A DNA stretch of 38,490 nt, taken from positions 1 through 38,490 of the forward strand of contig JADFNE010000041.1 of assembly GCA_022563535.1 (NCBI GenBank). The letters run 5' to 3'. A program made the position numbers and the translations under genes. Positions 7,812 to 15,980 of this stretch are shown here, piece by piece. The DNA is from Myxococcales bacterium. Lineage in GTDB: Bacteria; Myxococcota_A; UBA9160; UBA4427. Every line of letters begins with the position of its first letter. Position 1 is the first letter of the stretch. Under the pieces are notes generated by a model. The model had not been told where the DNA came from, searched no databases, and was given only the letters and a program-made list of their open reading frames with translations.

Positions 7812-8522
7812 ATGGCAGTAATCAAGCAGCTCGAACTTTCTGACTATGTCTTGCAGAAGCGTATGACCTCTGGGCATGGCGGGCCGCGCAAAGGGGCTGG
7901 CGCTAAACGGGTTGGGCGGGGCCAGGTGCCTCATCGACAACGATCTAATTTTCATAAACTCACTCCCGCCCATGTGACGTTGCGTGTTGTAAAGGGACTC
8001 TCGAACCTTCGGCAACGATCACTCGTGATGGAAGTGCGGAAGACATTCGCCCAGGGGTGTGAGCGCGGTGACTTTCGGTTGGTTGAGTATTCCATCCAGC
8101 ATAATCATCTTCACATGATCGTTGAGGCCGAGTCTCAGGATACTTTGTCCCGGGGTATGAAGTCGATTGCTGCTCGTTTTGCACTGGCTGTGAATCGTGT
8201 CTTTAAGCGAACCGGTAAGGTGATTGCAGGTCGCTATCACGTTCAGCTCCTCACGTCTCCCACGCAGGTGCGCAATGCGCTTCGTTATGTACTTCTTAAT
8301 ATTCGAAAGCACTTCAAACAGCGGAACGGGCATTCGCCGCCGGTGAAGATCGATGAAGCCTCTTCGGGCAGTCAGTTCGACGGGTGGCACGCAAGCTCTG
8401 AAAGCTTGCGAGTGAAGGCGGCCATCCAAGAAGATGTAGGAGTCGCCAAGGCGGTGGGCTGGCTCCTCAGCAAAGGCTGGCGCAGACGCGGCCTAATCGA
8501 CCTCTCCGCAATACCTGGCTAA
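7812..8522 (+). CDS. REP-associated tyrosine transposase (RAYT, Y1/HUH family)
   Basis: 236 residues from ATG 7812; ATG 7863, after a GAAG-like site, would give 219 residues starting at the family-typical MTSGHGGPRKGAGAKR. Single-strand DNA nucleases of this family bind and mobilise REP palindromes. Seen: VHVTLRV-like strand (AHVTLRVVKGL), the metal-binding HUH motif as HNHLHMIVEA near residues 97-106, GRYHVQLL, and the conserved Tyr candidate in NALRYVLLNIRKH near 152-164. The C-terminus has the usual FDGW and WLLSKGWRRRGLID. It appears intact. GC content is lower than in neighbours, and inverted repeats flank it. Confidence 0.9.
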   Translation: MAVIKQLELSDYVLQKRMTSGHGGPRKGAGAKRVGRGQVPHRQRSNFHKLTPAHVTLRVVKGLSNLRQRSLVMEVRKTFAQGCERGDFRLVEYSIQHNHLHMIVEAESQDTLSRGMKSIAARFALAVNRVFKRTGKVIAGRYHVQLLTSPTQVRNALRYVLLNIRKHFKQRNGHSPPVKIDEASSGSQFDGWHASSESLRVKAAIQEDVGVAKAVGWLLSKGWRRRGLIDLSAIPG

Positions 8523-8574
8523 AAACTCTCCCCCACCCAGCGCTCTCGCCGACGCCCAGCCAGTCCGCACTACC

Positions 8575-8658
8575 AAACCGCCCTTTCCCTCATTGCCCAA
8601 ATGGCAACATGCCCAGTAAAGCAGGGGCTCCCGAGGCTTAATCCCAAAGCCCCACAAC
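8575..8658 (-). repeat. Right inverted repeat of RAYT element (REP-like)
   Basis: Inverted partner of 7589-7671. Its hairpin TTGCC-ATTTG-GGCAA (read on the minus strand, 8593-8607) is perfectly paired; relative to the left copy one G is an A, and both pair with T, so the change preserves the stem. CATTGCC/GGCAA-CA-TG gives the bulged extension typical of REP hairpins. Confidence 0.85.
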
Positions 8659-8691
8659 AGGAAGACCAACAACGAACCCACTCGCTAAATA

Positions 8692-9174
8692 TCATGCTGA
8701 ATCTGGAGTCGCCCCTGCCTGGCGAACGTTCTCTGCGCGGGCGCCGCGGGGGCCTTCTTGGACTACGTATTCGACGGTGTCACCTTCGGACAGTCCGTCG
8801 TAGTCGGCGGCGTTGAGGCCTGAACGGTGGAAAAAGACTTCCTTGCCGTCGTCGCCTCGGATGAAACCGAAGCCTCGGTCGCGCACCATCTTCTTGATCT
8901 TGCCCTTGCACTTGGGACCACCGACGGCCTGGGTGGGCGCGGTTGTTCGCCTGCGTCCCTTGCCGCGGCCACCTTTGCGGGGACCCGAGCGAAAGCGGTC
9001 ACTCGAAATGAATTCGTTGCGGAACAGATCGATGGGAACCGTCAGGTCCTCGAGCCCCTCCTGATTGGGGGAGAGCAGGACCTCTTCGTCGCTCACGTCG
9101 ATCAGGCTGTAGCGAAGCCCCGTGTTGCGATGGGTAATGAGTAGACCTTCTTCAATTTCATCTAGTGAGAGCAT
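8692..9174 (-). CDS. Cold-shock-domain protein with N-terminal extension
   Basis: 160 residues. The C-terminal cold-shock domain (about 90-150) begins GKIKKMVRDRGFGFI and carries RNP1-like RGFGFIR and RNP2-like VFFHRS, the nucleic-acid-binding strands. Ahead of it lie a ~60-residue beta-rich region without a recognised family and a basic Gly/Arg linker (GPRKGGRGKGRRR) that could bind RNA non-specifically. Typical CspA proteins are about 70 residues, so this is an extended form. Role inferred: RNA chaperone or regulator. It ends 34 nt from the right RAYT repeat. Confidence 0.88.
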   Translation of the reverse strand: MLSLDEIEEGLLITHRNTGLRYSLIDVSDEEVLLSPNQEGLEDLTVPIDLFRNEFISSDRFRSGPRKGGRGKGRRRTTAPTQAVGGPKCKGKIKKMVRDRGFGFIRGDDGKEVFFHRSGLNAADYDGLSEGDTVEYVVQEGPRGARAENVRQAGATPDSA

Positions 9175-9483
9175 CGCGGGAACCTTGAGTTTTCAGCGCT
9201 TCGTGGCCGCCAGTCCAACATCGCACCCGCGCCGCAACCTAAACGCAGCAGGTCGATGGGGGATGCAACAATGTGGGTCAGCCAGTTCGGAGACTCCGCG
9301 GCCTTGCTTGCAGCGGAGCGACGGGGCGCCGAACCATAGAAGATGATCCCGAAAGGGTCAATCGGCGGGCCGACAAATGGACTCTGGACCCGCCAATGGA
9401 CGCTGTTGCAATGCCGCCCGGCGGGGAACCCAACGGGGCAGCGCTGGAGTTGGGAGGCCCTGCTTCGCTAGCCTAGAACGACC
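9175..9483. other. Divergent intergenic region (309 nt)
   Basis: It separates the leftward cold-shock-domain gene from the rightward alpha/beta hydrolase, so it should hold both promoters. I see no clear sigma-70 hexamers, no RNA gene and no convincing short ORF. A small fold between GGCGGG (9363-9368) and CCCGCC near 9390 is possible. Confidence 0.4.
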
Positions 9484-10350
9484 ATGACTCCGGAATCCCT
9501 GAGCGTCCCCGGCTCTGACGGCCTTCAAATGCACCTGCTTCGATGGAGCGACGAGGGAGTTCCGGTCATGTTGGTCCACGGCTTTGGAAACGAATCTCAC
9601 ATTTGGGAAGACTTTGCCCCCGCGGTGGCTGAGGTCTACCAGGTCTACGCCATGGATCTTCGCGGACATGGCGACTCCGACTGGGACGCCGAAGCCCGCT
9701 ACGACTACGAAAACCATCAGGCTGATCTCGAAGCCGTAATCACGAATCTGGGATTCGACCGCGTGGTTCTCGTGGGCCATTCCCTCGGTGGGCGGGTATG
9801 CATGCGGTATGCAGCAGCGAACCCAGATCAGATGGCGGGTTTCGTGATCGTAGATTCGGCCCCGGAACTCGACGCGAGAGGAACCACCAGGATTTCGCAA
9901 GACGTAGAGCGGCACCGCGACCCGAGCTTCGAAACCGTCCAGCAATACGAAAGCTATCTCTCTACTTCGTACCCGGCGGCCAACCCGAAATCGATCAAGC
10001 GAATGGCGCACTACGGACTCAAGCAGCGCGACGACGGCCGCTACATTTTGAAGATGGACAGCTCTTTTCGCGGCCTGGCGGCCGGACAGCTAGATTCGGA
10101 AGCATTGGCGAAGTACGAAGAAGCCACCACAAAGGCCCTCTGGGACGCCCTCGCGAAGATCGAGTGCCCCAGTCTGGTGGTGCGAGGCGCCGCCTCTGAC
10201 ATCATGAGTGCGGATGTGGCCGATCGCATGGTCGAAGACGTGATGTCGAACGCCAGCCTCGCGATCGTCCCCCAGGCGGGACACTCGGTAATGACGGACA
10301 ACCCAGACGGATTCCGCGACTGCGTGTGTAAGTTCATGCTTGGCGAATAG
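9484..10350 (+). CDS. Alpha/beta-fold hydrolase
   Basis: 288 residues. The family includes esterases, lipases, epoxide hydrolases and haloperoxidases. Seen: oxyanion-hole motif VHGFGN near residues 33-38, DLRGHGDSD near 58-66, nucleophile elbow GHSLGG (Ser near 101), acid candidate in VRGAASDIM near 240, and catalytic His in QAGHSV near 265. The complete triad argues for an active enzyme. No signal peptide, so cytoplasmic. Substrate unknown. It is convergent with the MlaA gene, 29 nt away. Confidence 0.9.
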   Translation: MTPESLSVPGSDGLQMHLLRWSDEGVPVMLVHGFGNESHIWEDFAPAVAEVYQVYAMDLRGHGDSDWDAEARYDYENHQADLEAVITNLGFDRVVLVGHSLGGRVCMRYAAANPDQMAGFVIVDSAPELDARGTTRISQDVERHRDPSFETVQQYESYLSTSYPAANPKSIKRMAHYGLKQRDDGRYILKMDSSFRGLAAGQLDSEALAKYEEATTKALWDALAKIECPSLVVRGAASDIMSADVADRMVEDVMSNASLAIVPQAGHSVMTDNPDGFRDCVCKFMLGE

Positions 10351-10375
10351 CTGCGGGGCTTTCATTCCGCCGCAG
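10351..10375. terminator. Possible short bidirectional stem-loop
   Basis: CTGCGG (10351-10356) pairs with CCGCAG (10370-10375) in the 29-nt gap between convergent genes. The stem is only 6 bp, so this is a weak candidate. Confidence 0.3.
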
Positions 10376-10379
10376 GCGC

Positions 10380-11222
10380 TCAGTCAGTCGCGGACGGACG
10401 CCGGTGCTGCCTTCGCCCCCAAACCTGCTCTTCGCGGGTTTGCAGGTACGCGCTGCGCAGTACCGAATAGAAATCGACCGATGAGCGCTCGAGTGCCTCG
10501 AGTTCGTCCATGTGCTCTTCCAGTCTCACGACTCCCTCGCCGCCAGATCTGAACAACGCAGTCACTGGGAAGAACCATGTGGTCGGCTGCATCAACAGGT
10601 CGACAAACGAGCCCAGAGTGCCGCGCGCCGTGGAGGGTCCTGCGATTGGAATCATGAGATAGGGACCGCGGGGCATCCGGGCGAGCGCAAGGGTCTGATC
10701 GAAGTTCGAAACGTGCCGGGGCATGCCGATTTGCTTGGCGGGCTCGAACAAGCCCGCGATCCCAATGGTCGAATTGATCAGGAATGCGCCGGTGCTCACG
10801 CTGGCGTCCTTCCATTCGAGCTGGAGTACGTCGTTGATCACCACGACCGGGAAGTTGAGATTGTCGAATAAATTGCGAAGACCGCGTTTCACCGGCCCCG
10901 GGGTCACGTAGCCGAAAAAGCTGGCAATCGGCCCGAGAAAGTATCGATCCAGGCCCTGATTGAAGGTAAAAACGGCGCGATTGGGTTCTTCGTAGGGGTC
11001 CGAATAGCCGGCATCCGATTCGAGGTCGAAATCGTCGTCGAACAGCGGGTCGGGCTCGTCTTCGGCGAGAAACGGTTCCGTCGGAGGCTCGCTTTCGCCA
11101 ATCGCCTCGACGACTTGGGAAGCACCGGGTAGGTCTTCCGCCACAGCCGCGGCCGCACTCATCCCGAGCATTGCCATGACTCCCATGACCACAAGGGCCT
11201 GGAGCAGTATGCGGACGTGCAT
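10380..11222 (-). CDS. mlaA: MlaA/VacJ family outer-membrane lipid-asymmetry protein
   Basis: 280 residues. ATG at 11222 is chosen because GAGGGGGAAACCG precedes it; a GTG 15 nt upstream is the alternative. MlaA removes misplaced phospholipids from the outer leaflet and passes them to MlaC/MlaFEDB. Seen: EEPNRAVFTFNQGLDRYFLG, VKRGLRNLFDNLNFP, GAFLINSTIGIAGLF, FDQTLALARMPRGPYLMIP and GPSTARGTLG, all family blocks. The N-terminus is a signal peptide (RILLQALVVMGVMAML, then AAAAVAED) without a lipobox Cys, unlike the E. coli lipoprotein. An acidic stretch (EDEPDPLFDDDFDLESD) follows. No mla transport genes adjoin it. Confidence 0.92.
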   Translation of the reverse strand: MHVRILLQALVVMGVMAMLGMSAAAAVAEDLPGASQVVEAIGESEPPTEPFLAEDEPDPLFDDDFDLESDAGYSDPYEEPNRAVFTFNQGLDRYFLGPIASFFGYVTPGPVKRGLRNLFDNLNFPVVVINDVLQLEWKDASVSTGAFLINSTIGIAGLFEPAKQIGMPRHVSNFDQTLALARMPRGPYLMIPIAGPSTARGTLGSFVDLLMQPTTWFFPVTALFRSGGEGVVRLEEHMDELEALERSSVDFYSVLRSAYLQTREEQVWGRRQHRRPSATD

Positions 11223-11635
11223 CGGTTTCCCCCTCACCTCGCGGCGGCGAGCACTCTACCAGAGCACCTCGCTCTGCACCCCAACCACAGGAAGTCGCGA
11301 ACAAAATGAATTACCCCTTGGGGCCCAGATCGCAATTCTCCTGTGCCGCGTGCTGTACGGCTGCGGTAAGCTGCCGTTCCCCCCAGTAACTTGGCGGTTT
11401 AGGCCTTACGTCGAGCATCCAGACCCTAACCGGGCGGATCCAATTTGAATGAAACGAATGCTGATTGCCGGAGTCTCAAGCAACTCATGATGCAATTCAG
11501 GTCACCAGTCGGGATACGACGCAGGGAAAACACGATGATTTGCCCCGCAACCGTCGATAATCAAGCCGATCTGGTGAATTCCCGGAGCTGGTTTCGTCCA
11601 TAGGGACGGTTCGCCACTTCGCGGAGGAGGGTTCC
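11223..11635. other. Intergenic region (413 nt) between mlaA and spt
   Basis: Divergent promoters for mlaA and the serine palmitoyltransferase gene are expected here. No RNA gene, repeat or supported ORF is seen; the short frames present have no recognisable features. Confidence 0.4.
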
Positions 11636-12817
11636 GTGGACATTCTTGATAAGTGTGGTGAGTACACGCTGACCCGCGAGCTACGCGCCAACGATCTCTA
11701 CGCATATTTTCGCAGCATATCTTCGCCTCAGGACCCGGTCGTCACGATCGATGGCGAAAAAATCATCATGCTGGGCTCGAACAACTACCTCGGGCTGACA
11801 AACCATCCCGAGATCAAGACCGCTGCGGCCAAGGCCGTGGCGAAATACGGCACGGGTTGCGCCGGTTCACGCCTGTTGAACGGCACCCTCGACATTCATG
11901 TCGAACTCGAGGAAGCCATTGCCGAATTCATGAACGCGGACGCTGTTCTGACGTTTTCCACGGGCTACCAGGTCAATCTCGGGGTGATCTCCTGTCTGCT
12001 CGGTCGACACGACATCGCATTCCTCGACTGTCTGGACCACGCTTCGATTATCGACGGCGTCCGTCTGGGCTTTGGCAAGAGCCTCAAGTTCAAGCACAAC
12101 GACATGGACGACCTCGAGGGCAAACTCAAGCGCTCTGACGAGACAAAAGGCAGGATGATCATCGTAGACGGTGTCTTCTCCATGGAGGGAGACCTCTGTG
12201 ACCTGCCTGGTCTGGTCAAATTGAAGAACCGCTACAACACCCGCCTGATGGTCGACGATGCCCATGGACTCGGGGTGTTTGGGGAAAACGGTCGAGGTAC
12301 CGCTGAACACTTTGGGCTCGAACACGAAGTCGATCTCACGATGGGGACTTTTTCGAAATCCTTGGCCACGGTTGGCGGCTTCATCTCTGGCCCGAAGCAG
12401 GTGATCGAGTTCATCAAGCACCATGCCCGTTCTCAAATCTTTTCCGCCGCCACGCCACCGCCGATGGCTGCAGCCGTAATCGCTTCCCTCGGAGTCATGA
12501 AGCGCGAGCCCGAGCGTCGCAAGCAGCTCTGGGAGAACACGAAATACATGATGCGGGAGCTCAAGAACCTTGGCTTCGATACCGGCGATTCGGACTCACC
12601 AGTGATTCCGCTCGTCATTGGAGACGAGATCTCGGCATTTACGATGGTCAAACGCCTCCAACAAGAAGGAGTGTTCGCCAACGCCATCGTCCCCCCCGCA
12701 GTTCCACAGGGCCAGGCGATGATCCGGACCTCCTACATGGCTACCCACACCCGCGAGCACCTCGATCAGGCCCTCACCGCCCTGGCGAAGGTGGGCCGGG
12801 AGCTCGACGTCATCTAG
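11636..12817 (+). CDS. spt: Serine palmitoyltransferase (alpha-oxoamine synthase family)
   Basis: 393 residues from GTG 11636, with GCGGAGGAGGG upstream. The PLP enzyme condenses serine with an acyl-CoA (or acyl-ACP) to a 3-keto sphingoid base, the entry step to sphingolipids. Seen: MLGSNNYLGLTNHPE, YGTGCAGSRLLNGTLDIH, LDHASIIDG, VDGVFSMEGD, the cofactor-binding VDDAHGLGVFG, and the PLP Lys in GTFSKSLATVGGF. The whole chain, including the ending MATHTREHLDQAL, closely recalls Bacteroides-type SPT. BioF (8-amino-7-oxononanoate synthase) and Kbl are close relatives, but no biotin or threonine genes adjoin it. Its stop lies 2 nt from that of the convergent ATPase gene. Confidence 0.8.
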   Translation: MDILDKCGEYTLTRELRANDLYAYFRSISSPQDPVVTIDGEKIIMLGSNNYLGLTNHPEIKTAAAKAVAKYGTGCAGSRLLNGTLDIHVELEEAIAEFMNADAVLTFSTGYQVNLGVISCLLGRHDIAFLDCLDHASIIDGVRLGFGKSLKFKHNDMDDLEGKLKRSDETKGRMIIVDGVFSMEGDLCDLPGLVKLKNRYNTRLMVDDAHGLGVFGENGRGTAEHFGLEHEVDLTMGTFSKSLATVGGFISGPKQVIEFIKHHARSQIFSAATPPPMAAAVIASLGVMKREPERRKQLWENTKYMMRELKNLGFDTGDSDSPVIPLVIGDEISAFTMVKRLQQEGVFANAIVPPAVPQGQAMIRTSYMATHTREHLDQALTALAKVGRELDVI

Positions 12818-12819
12818 AG

Positions 12820-13737
12820 CTAGTGATTCTTGTCGGCTAGAAACAGTTCGCGGAGTTTCCGCTCGCCCGCCCATTGATTCACGAACTGGCGGGCTGTGCG
12901 ACCCGATCTGGATCCCCGTCGCAACGCGAAACGAAGCGCTTCTGCCTGCACCTCGTCCGAGAGCGGGCCACAACCTTCTTTTTTGAGGTACTGCTCGACG
13001 ATCGCGAGGTAGGTCGGCTGATCGAAGCAGTAGAACCCGAGGGTCAGGCCAAAGCGATCGGCCAGGGCGAGCTTCTCTTCGAGGACTTCGCCGAGATGGA
13101 GTTCGTTATCGGCGTCGAGTTCGGCCTGGCGATTGTCGGCCATCGACTGCGATACCAACTGCCTCCGATTGCTGGTCACAACAAGGCACACGTTTTCTGG
13201 GGGTCCCGCGAAGCTTCCGTCGAGCACCGCCTTCATTTCCCGATAACCCGCCTCGCCCCCACCAAACGAAAGATCGTCGCAGAAGATCAGAAAGCGAAAA
13301 TCCTGACCGCCGCTGCGGATGGCATCCAGCACCCTGGGTAGGTGAACCAACTCGTCCTTTTCGACTTCAATCAGGCGCAATCCCCCGTCGCCAAAGCGTT
13401 TGAGGACTCCGCGCACCGCGGATGACTTGCCCGTTCCGCGGTCGCCGTACAACAGCACGTGGTTGAAGGGCAGGCCGCGCAGGAATTGTTCGATGTTGCG
13501 GACAAAGGATTCGATCGCCCGATCGACTCCGTAGAGATCGTTGAGGTCAAAGCTGGCTGGCTTTTCGATCGCAACCAATTGGCCGAGTCCCCGCCCACGC
13601 CCGGGGTCCCAGCGAAAAGCGCGACGGGTTTCGAAGAGGCTGGCGTCGGGATTCTCGTCGACCAGATCGCCGAGCAGGCGTTCGCCGAGTTCGAGCACGC
13701 GTTCGAGACGTTCCCTGAGTCGATCCGGTAGCTTCAT
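12820..13737 (-). CDS. DUF815 family AAA-type ATPase
   Basis: 305 residues. Walker A is GDRGTGKSSAVR near residues 98-109; the Walker B region is FLIFCDDLSF near 149-158; a sensor-like Ser/Asn follows in VVTSNRRQL. The N-terminal helical part and the C-terminal SGRTARQFVNQW block are typical of the DUF815 family, for which no defined role is known to me. It probably hydrolyses ATP to remodel a partner. It is convergent with spt, and its start lies 234 nt from that of the NUDIX gene's stop side, same strand. Confidence 0.85.
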   Translation of the reverse strand: MKLPDRLRERLERVLELGERLLGDLVDENPDASLFETRRAFRWDPGRGRGLGQLVAIEKPASFDLNDLYGVDRAIESFVRNIEQFLRGLPFNHVLLYGDRGTGKSSAVRGVLKRFGDGGLRLIEVEKDELVHLPRVLDAIRSGGQDFRFLIFCDDLSFGGGEAGYREMKAVLDGSFAGPPENVCLVVTSNRRQLVSQSMADNRQAELDADNELHLGEVLEEKLALADRFGLTLGFYCFDQPTYLAIVEQYLKKEGCGPLSDEVQAEALRFALRRGSRSGRTARQFVNQWAGERKLRELFLADKNH

Positions 13738-13804
13738 GATCGGTCCATTTTAGAAGAGTGCGGAAGGCCGTGCAGCGCGGCTGGCCATCCCCCGCAGTCG
13801 GGCA

Positions 13805-14503
13805 CTACTCAGAGGAACTCGCGTAAGCCTCTTCGGGGTCGGGAATGCCATGTTCGAAAAGTGGGCTGCCAATGATTTCAAAGAAGCTCTCTAGAAAACG
13901 ATAGGTTAGCCCCCAGACAACCAAATCTTCGCGAACACCTATGCTGATGCCCGGAAACACGAGGTTGTGCTCTCCGTACTGCATGGGGTAGCGAACGTGA
14001 TTGTCCGGGTGCACGAGGTGATCGAGCGGGACCCAGAATGCATTGGCAACTTCATCCCGGGCGATCTCGAGTCGCCCCGGGTCCGCCAGATGGTACACAT
14101 AGGCGGAAACGACAATCTTGTCGGTCGCGCCAGTGCGGCCCCCCAGATCGTCGAGGCGCCCGATGTACAGGGCGTCCGCGAGAGCGATCCCCACCTCTTC
14201 GAGGGCTTCACGCTCGGCGGTCTTCTGCAGCGATGGATCCCCGGGCTCCGCTCGTCCACCCGGAAAGGCCATATGTCCCGACCATGGGTCTCCCGGGCGG
14301 GTGGCCCGTTCGATCAGCAGCATCTCGGGCCCGCCGCGCCCGGAGCTAGACCCGCCCTCACGCAGCAGGATCGTCACGCCCGCCAGTCCCATCCCGTCGG
14401 TGGGACGCAGCTGCGGCGTGTGGCTGGCGAGACGATGGCGGATATGGTCGAGGTCGATCACGGTTCCGTACCATAGGCAATCCGCGCCAGTTGCAGCGAA
14501 CAT
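13805..14503 (-). CDS. NUDIX hydrolase (CoA-pyrophosphatase-like)
   Basis: 232 residues from ATG 14503; GTG 14461 is an alternative, and the frame stays open further upstream but would run into the divergent gene. NUDIX enzymes cleave nucleoside diphosphates linked to another group. Seen: LLIERATRPGDPWSGHMAFPGGRAEPGD followed by the NUDIX core REALEEVGI. The combined layout (LLxxR...GxxxFPGG...D) resembles the CoA-diphosphatase subgroup (YeaB/NUDT7-like). The gene is divergent from the DUF6178 gene with 39 nt between starts, so the promoters must overlap. Confidence 0.85.
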   Translation of the reverse strand: MFAATGADCLWYGTVIDLDHIRHRLASHTPQLRPTDGMGLAGVTILLREGGSSSGRGGPEMLLIERATRPGDPWSGHMAFPGGRAEPGDPSLQKTAEREALEEVGIALADALYIGRLDDLGGRTGATDKIVVSAYVYHLADPGRLEIARDEVANAFWVPLDHLVHPDNHVRYPMQYGEHNLVFPGISIGVREDLVVWGLTYRFLESFFEIIGSPLFEHGIPDPEEAYASSSE

Positions 14504-14542
14504 CGCGCGACTTCGAAGGAAAATCGAGCTAGGTTGCCGCCG

Positions 14543-15754
14543 ATGGTCGATTCTCTCGAAACCCGCCCAGACTACAAGCGGGTCCTGACCCTGGCCCGCA
14601 GCGACAAGCGCGCGGCCGAGTCGATGCTCGTGGGACTTTCGCTCGACGACCAGGTGGCACTGTTCTGCGAGACTCCATTGGCCCGCCGGGCAACGATGCT
14701 CGAGCTTTTTGACAAGCCCGAGGCCGTGATCCCCCTCATTCCCGAGGCTGAGCTGTGTTTCACGGTCAAGGCCGTGGGTCTGATGGACGGCAGCTGGATC
14801 CTCGAGCACGCGACTACCACGCAACTGGTTGCATGTGCGGACCTCGACGCCTGGAGTGGAATCATCCCCAACTCGGAGAAGCTCGGTTCGTGGCTCGAAA
14901 TCATGGCCGAAGCGGGGGAAGAAACGCTGCTCCGGGGGGGCCAGTCCATCGACGCCGAACTTTGGGTGCTGTTTCTGCGCGCCCGGATTTGGGTCGAACT
15001 CAAGCCCAACGACGATGAAAGCTGGCAGGTGCCGGAGGGGGGCCAGACACTCGATGGCCAGTTCTATTTCATTGCCAAAGATAACAAGGACGACGTTGCG
15101 GCAATCGGGCGGCTTCTCCAGACACTGTTTACCAGGGACTATTGGCTGTATTTCCGGGTACTACAGGGCGTGATTTGGGAAATGGACAGCGATCTCGAAG
15201 AATGGGCGATCCGCTGGCGCACCGGCCGACTCGAGGATCTCGGTTTTCCCTCTTGGGACGAGTCGATGCGAATTTACGGTTTCCTTCGACCCGACCAACG
15301 GGCGGACATCCCACTTCAGGACATCGGCCTGGGCGGCATTGACTGGAATCTACCGGTTTGGATGCCTCAGCTTCCCGCCACCCGCGACGCACAGCACGCA
15401 GTATTTCGAGCGGCCGCCGAACTCGATGCCAGTGAAAGGCGTTCGTTCTTTTTCGGTTTCATCTCGCTCGCAAACAAGGTTGCGATGGCCGACGGCCTGC
15501 CCCTGGGCGATATCGAAACCCTCCCCAAGGCGGTCGAGAAGGTGGCCGTACTCGCCAGCCTGGGCCTCGAGTTCCTTTCGAGTGAACATCAACTCGATCT
15601 GGCCTCGGTGGTGAGACGCACGCCGCTCGAACGCTTGTTCCGGGTCGGTGCCAACCTCGACCGAACCATCGCCGATCACGACCGGTTGAGTTACGCGGAA
15701 CAACTCGACCGCTCTCTCGAAGAGTCGGAAGAAGAGTCGGAAGAAGATTTATAA
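14543..15754 (+). CDS. DUF6178-like protein of unknown function
   Basis: 403 residues from ATG 14543; TTG 14534 is possible. The protein is soluble, leucine-rich and mostly helical by eye, with many Trp. Recognisable stretches include VGLSLDDQVALFCETP, AELWVLFLRARIWVELKP, LFTRDYWLYFRVLQGV and RWRTGRLEDLGFPSWDESMRIY. These recall DUF6178, a family I know mainly from deltaproteobacteria; no function is established. The C-terminus is a short acidic repeat (SLEESEEESEEDL). I assign the family from memory of its pattern, so moderate certainty. Confidence 0.7.
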   Translation: MVDSLETRPDYKRVLTLARSDKRAAESMLVGLSLDDQVALFCETPLARRATMLELFDKPEAVIPLIPEAELCFTVKAVGLMDGSWILEHATTTQLVACADLDAWSGIIPNSEKLGSWLEIMAEAGEETLLRGGQSIDAELWVLFLRARIWVELKPNDDESWQVPEGGQTLDGQFYFIAKDNKDDVAAIGRLLQTLFTRDYWLYFRVLQGVIWEMDSDLEEWAIRWRTGRLEDLGFPSWDESMRIYGFLRPDQRADIPLQDIGLGGIDWNLPVWMPQLPATRDAQHAVFRAAAELDASERRSFFFGFISLANKVAMADGLPLGDIETLPKAVEKVAVLASLGLEFLSSEHQLDLASVVRRTPLERLFRVGANLDRTIADHDRLSYAEQLDRSLEESEEESEEDL

Positions 15755-15807
15755 GCTGAGTTATTTCAGTGACTTACGGGGTTCTTCGGAGCAGAATCGC
15801 CGCGACA

Positions 15808-15847
15808 CATGAGACGCCCGTGGCGCATGAGACGCCCGTGGCGCATG
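15808..15847. repeat. 18-bp tandem repeat, 2.2 copies
   Basis: CATGAGACGCCCGTGGCG occurs perfectly at 15808-15825 and 15826-15843, then CATG starts a third copy. It lies between the DUF6178 stop and a terminator stem. No function is evident; the frame through it (HETPVA repeated) runs into the terminator and looks non-coding. Confidence 0.85.
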
Positions 15848-15855
15848 AAATGGGG

Positions 15856-15890
15856 GAGGGCCCATCAGCTATCGAAGCCGATGGGCCCTC
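15856..15890. terminator. Bidirectional stem-loop terminator
   Basis: AGGGCCCATC (15857-15866) and GATGGGCCCT (15880-15889) pair perfectly over 10 bp; G15856-C15890 extends the stem. It sits between the convergent DUF6178 and histone-fold genes and could serve both. Flanking T-runs are poor. Confidence 0.65.
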
Positions 15891-15980
15891 TGCGGTCTAC
15901 CGCAATGAGTTTGGCGCCCGGAAGCGACCAGGGTCACGCGGATCCCTTTTGCGACCTGACTAGCAGTGAATCAAGTGATC

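Larger units (their letters stand above)
7589..8658. mobile_element. RAYT transposase unit bounded by inverted REP-like repeats
   Basis: The unit of two ~84-bp inverted repeats with one intact RAYT gene between them is about 1.07 kb, inserted between the SDR gene (ends 7578) and the cold-shock-domain gene (ends 8692). RAYTs are usually domesticated single-copy genes flanked by REP sequences, rather than self-spreading insertion sequences, and this organisation fits that. No direct target-site duplication is evident by eye. Confidence 0.75.

Noticed and set aside
10384-11304. 306-codon minus-strand frame over mlaA
   Set aside because: Wrong frame of the same strand; rich in Arg and Ser with no motif, while the other frame is clearly MlaA.
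14504-14824. N-terminal extension of the NUDIX protein
   Set aside because: The frame is open but crosses the start of the divergent gene and resembles no NUDIX sequence.
15769-15963. 64-codon frame with a repeated HETPVA peptide
   Set aside because: It reads through an 18-bp tandem repeat and a strong terminator stem; no ribosome binding site.
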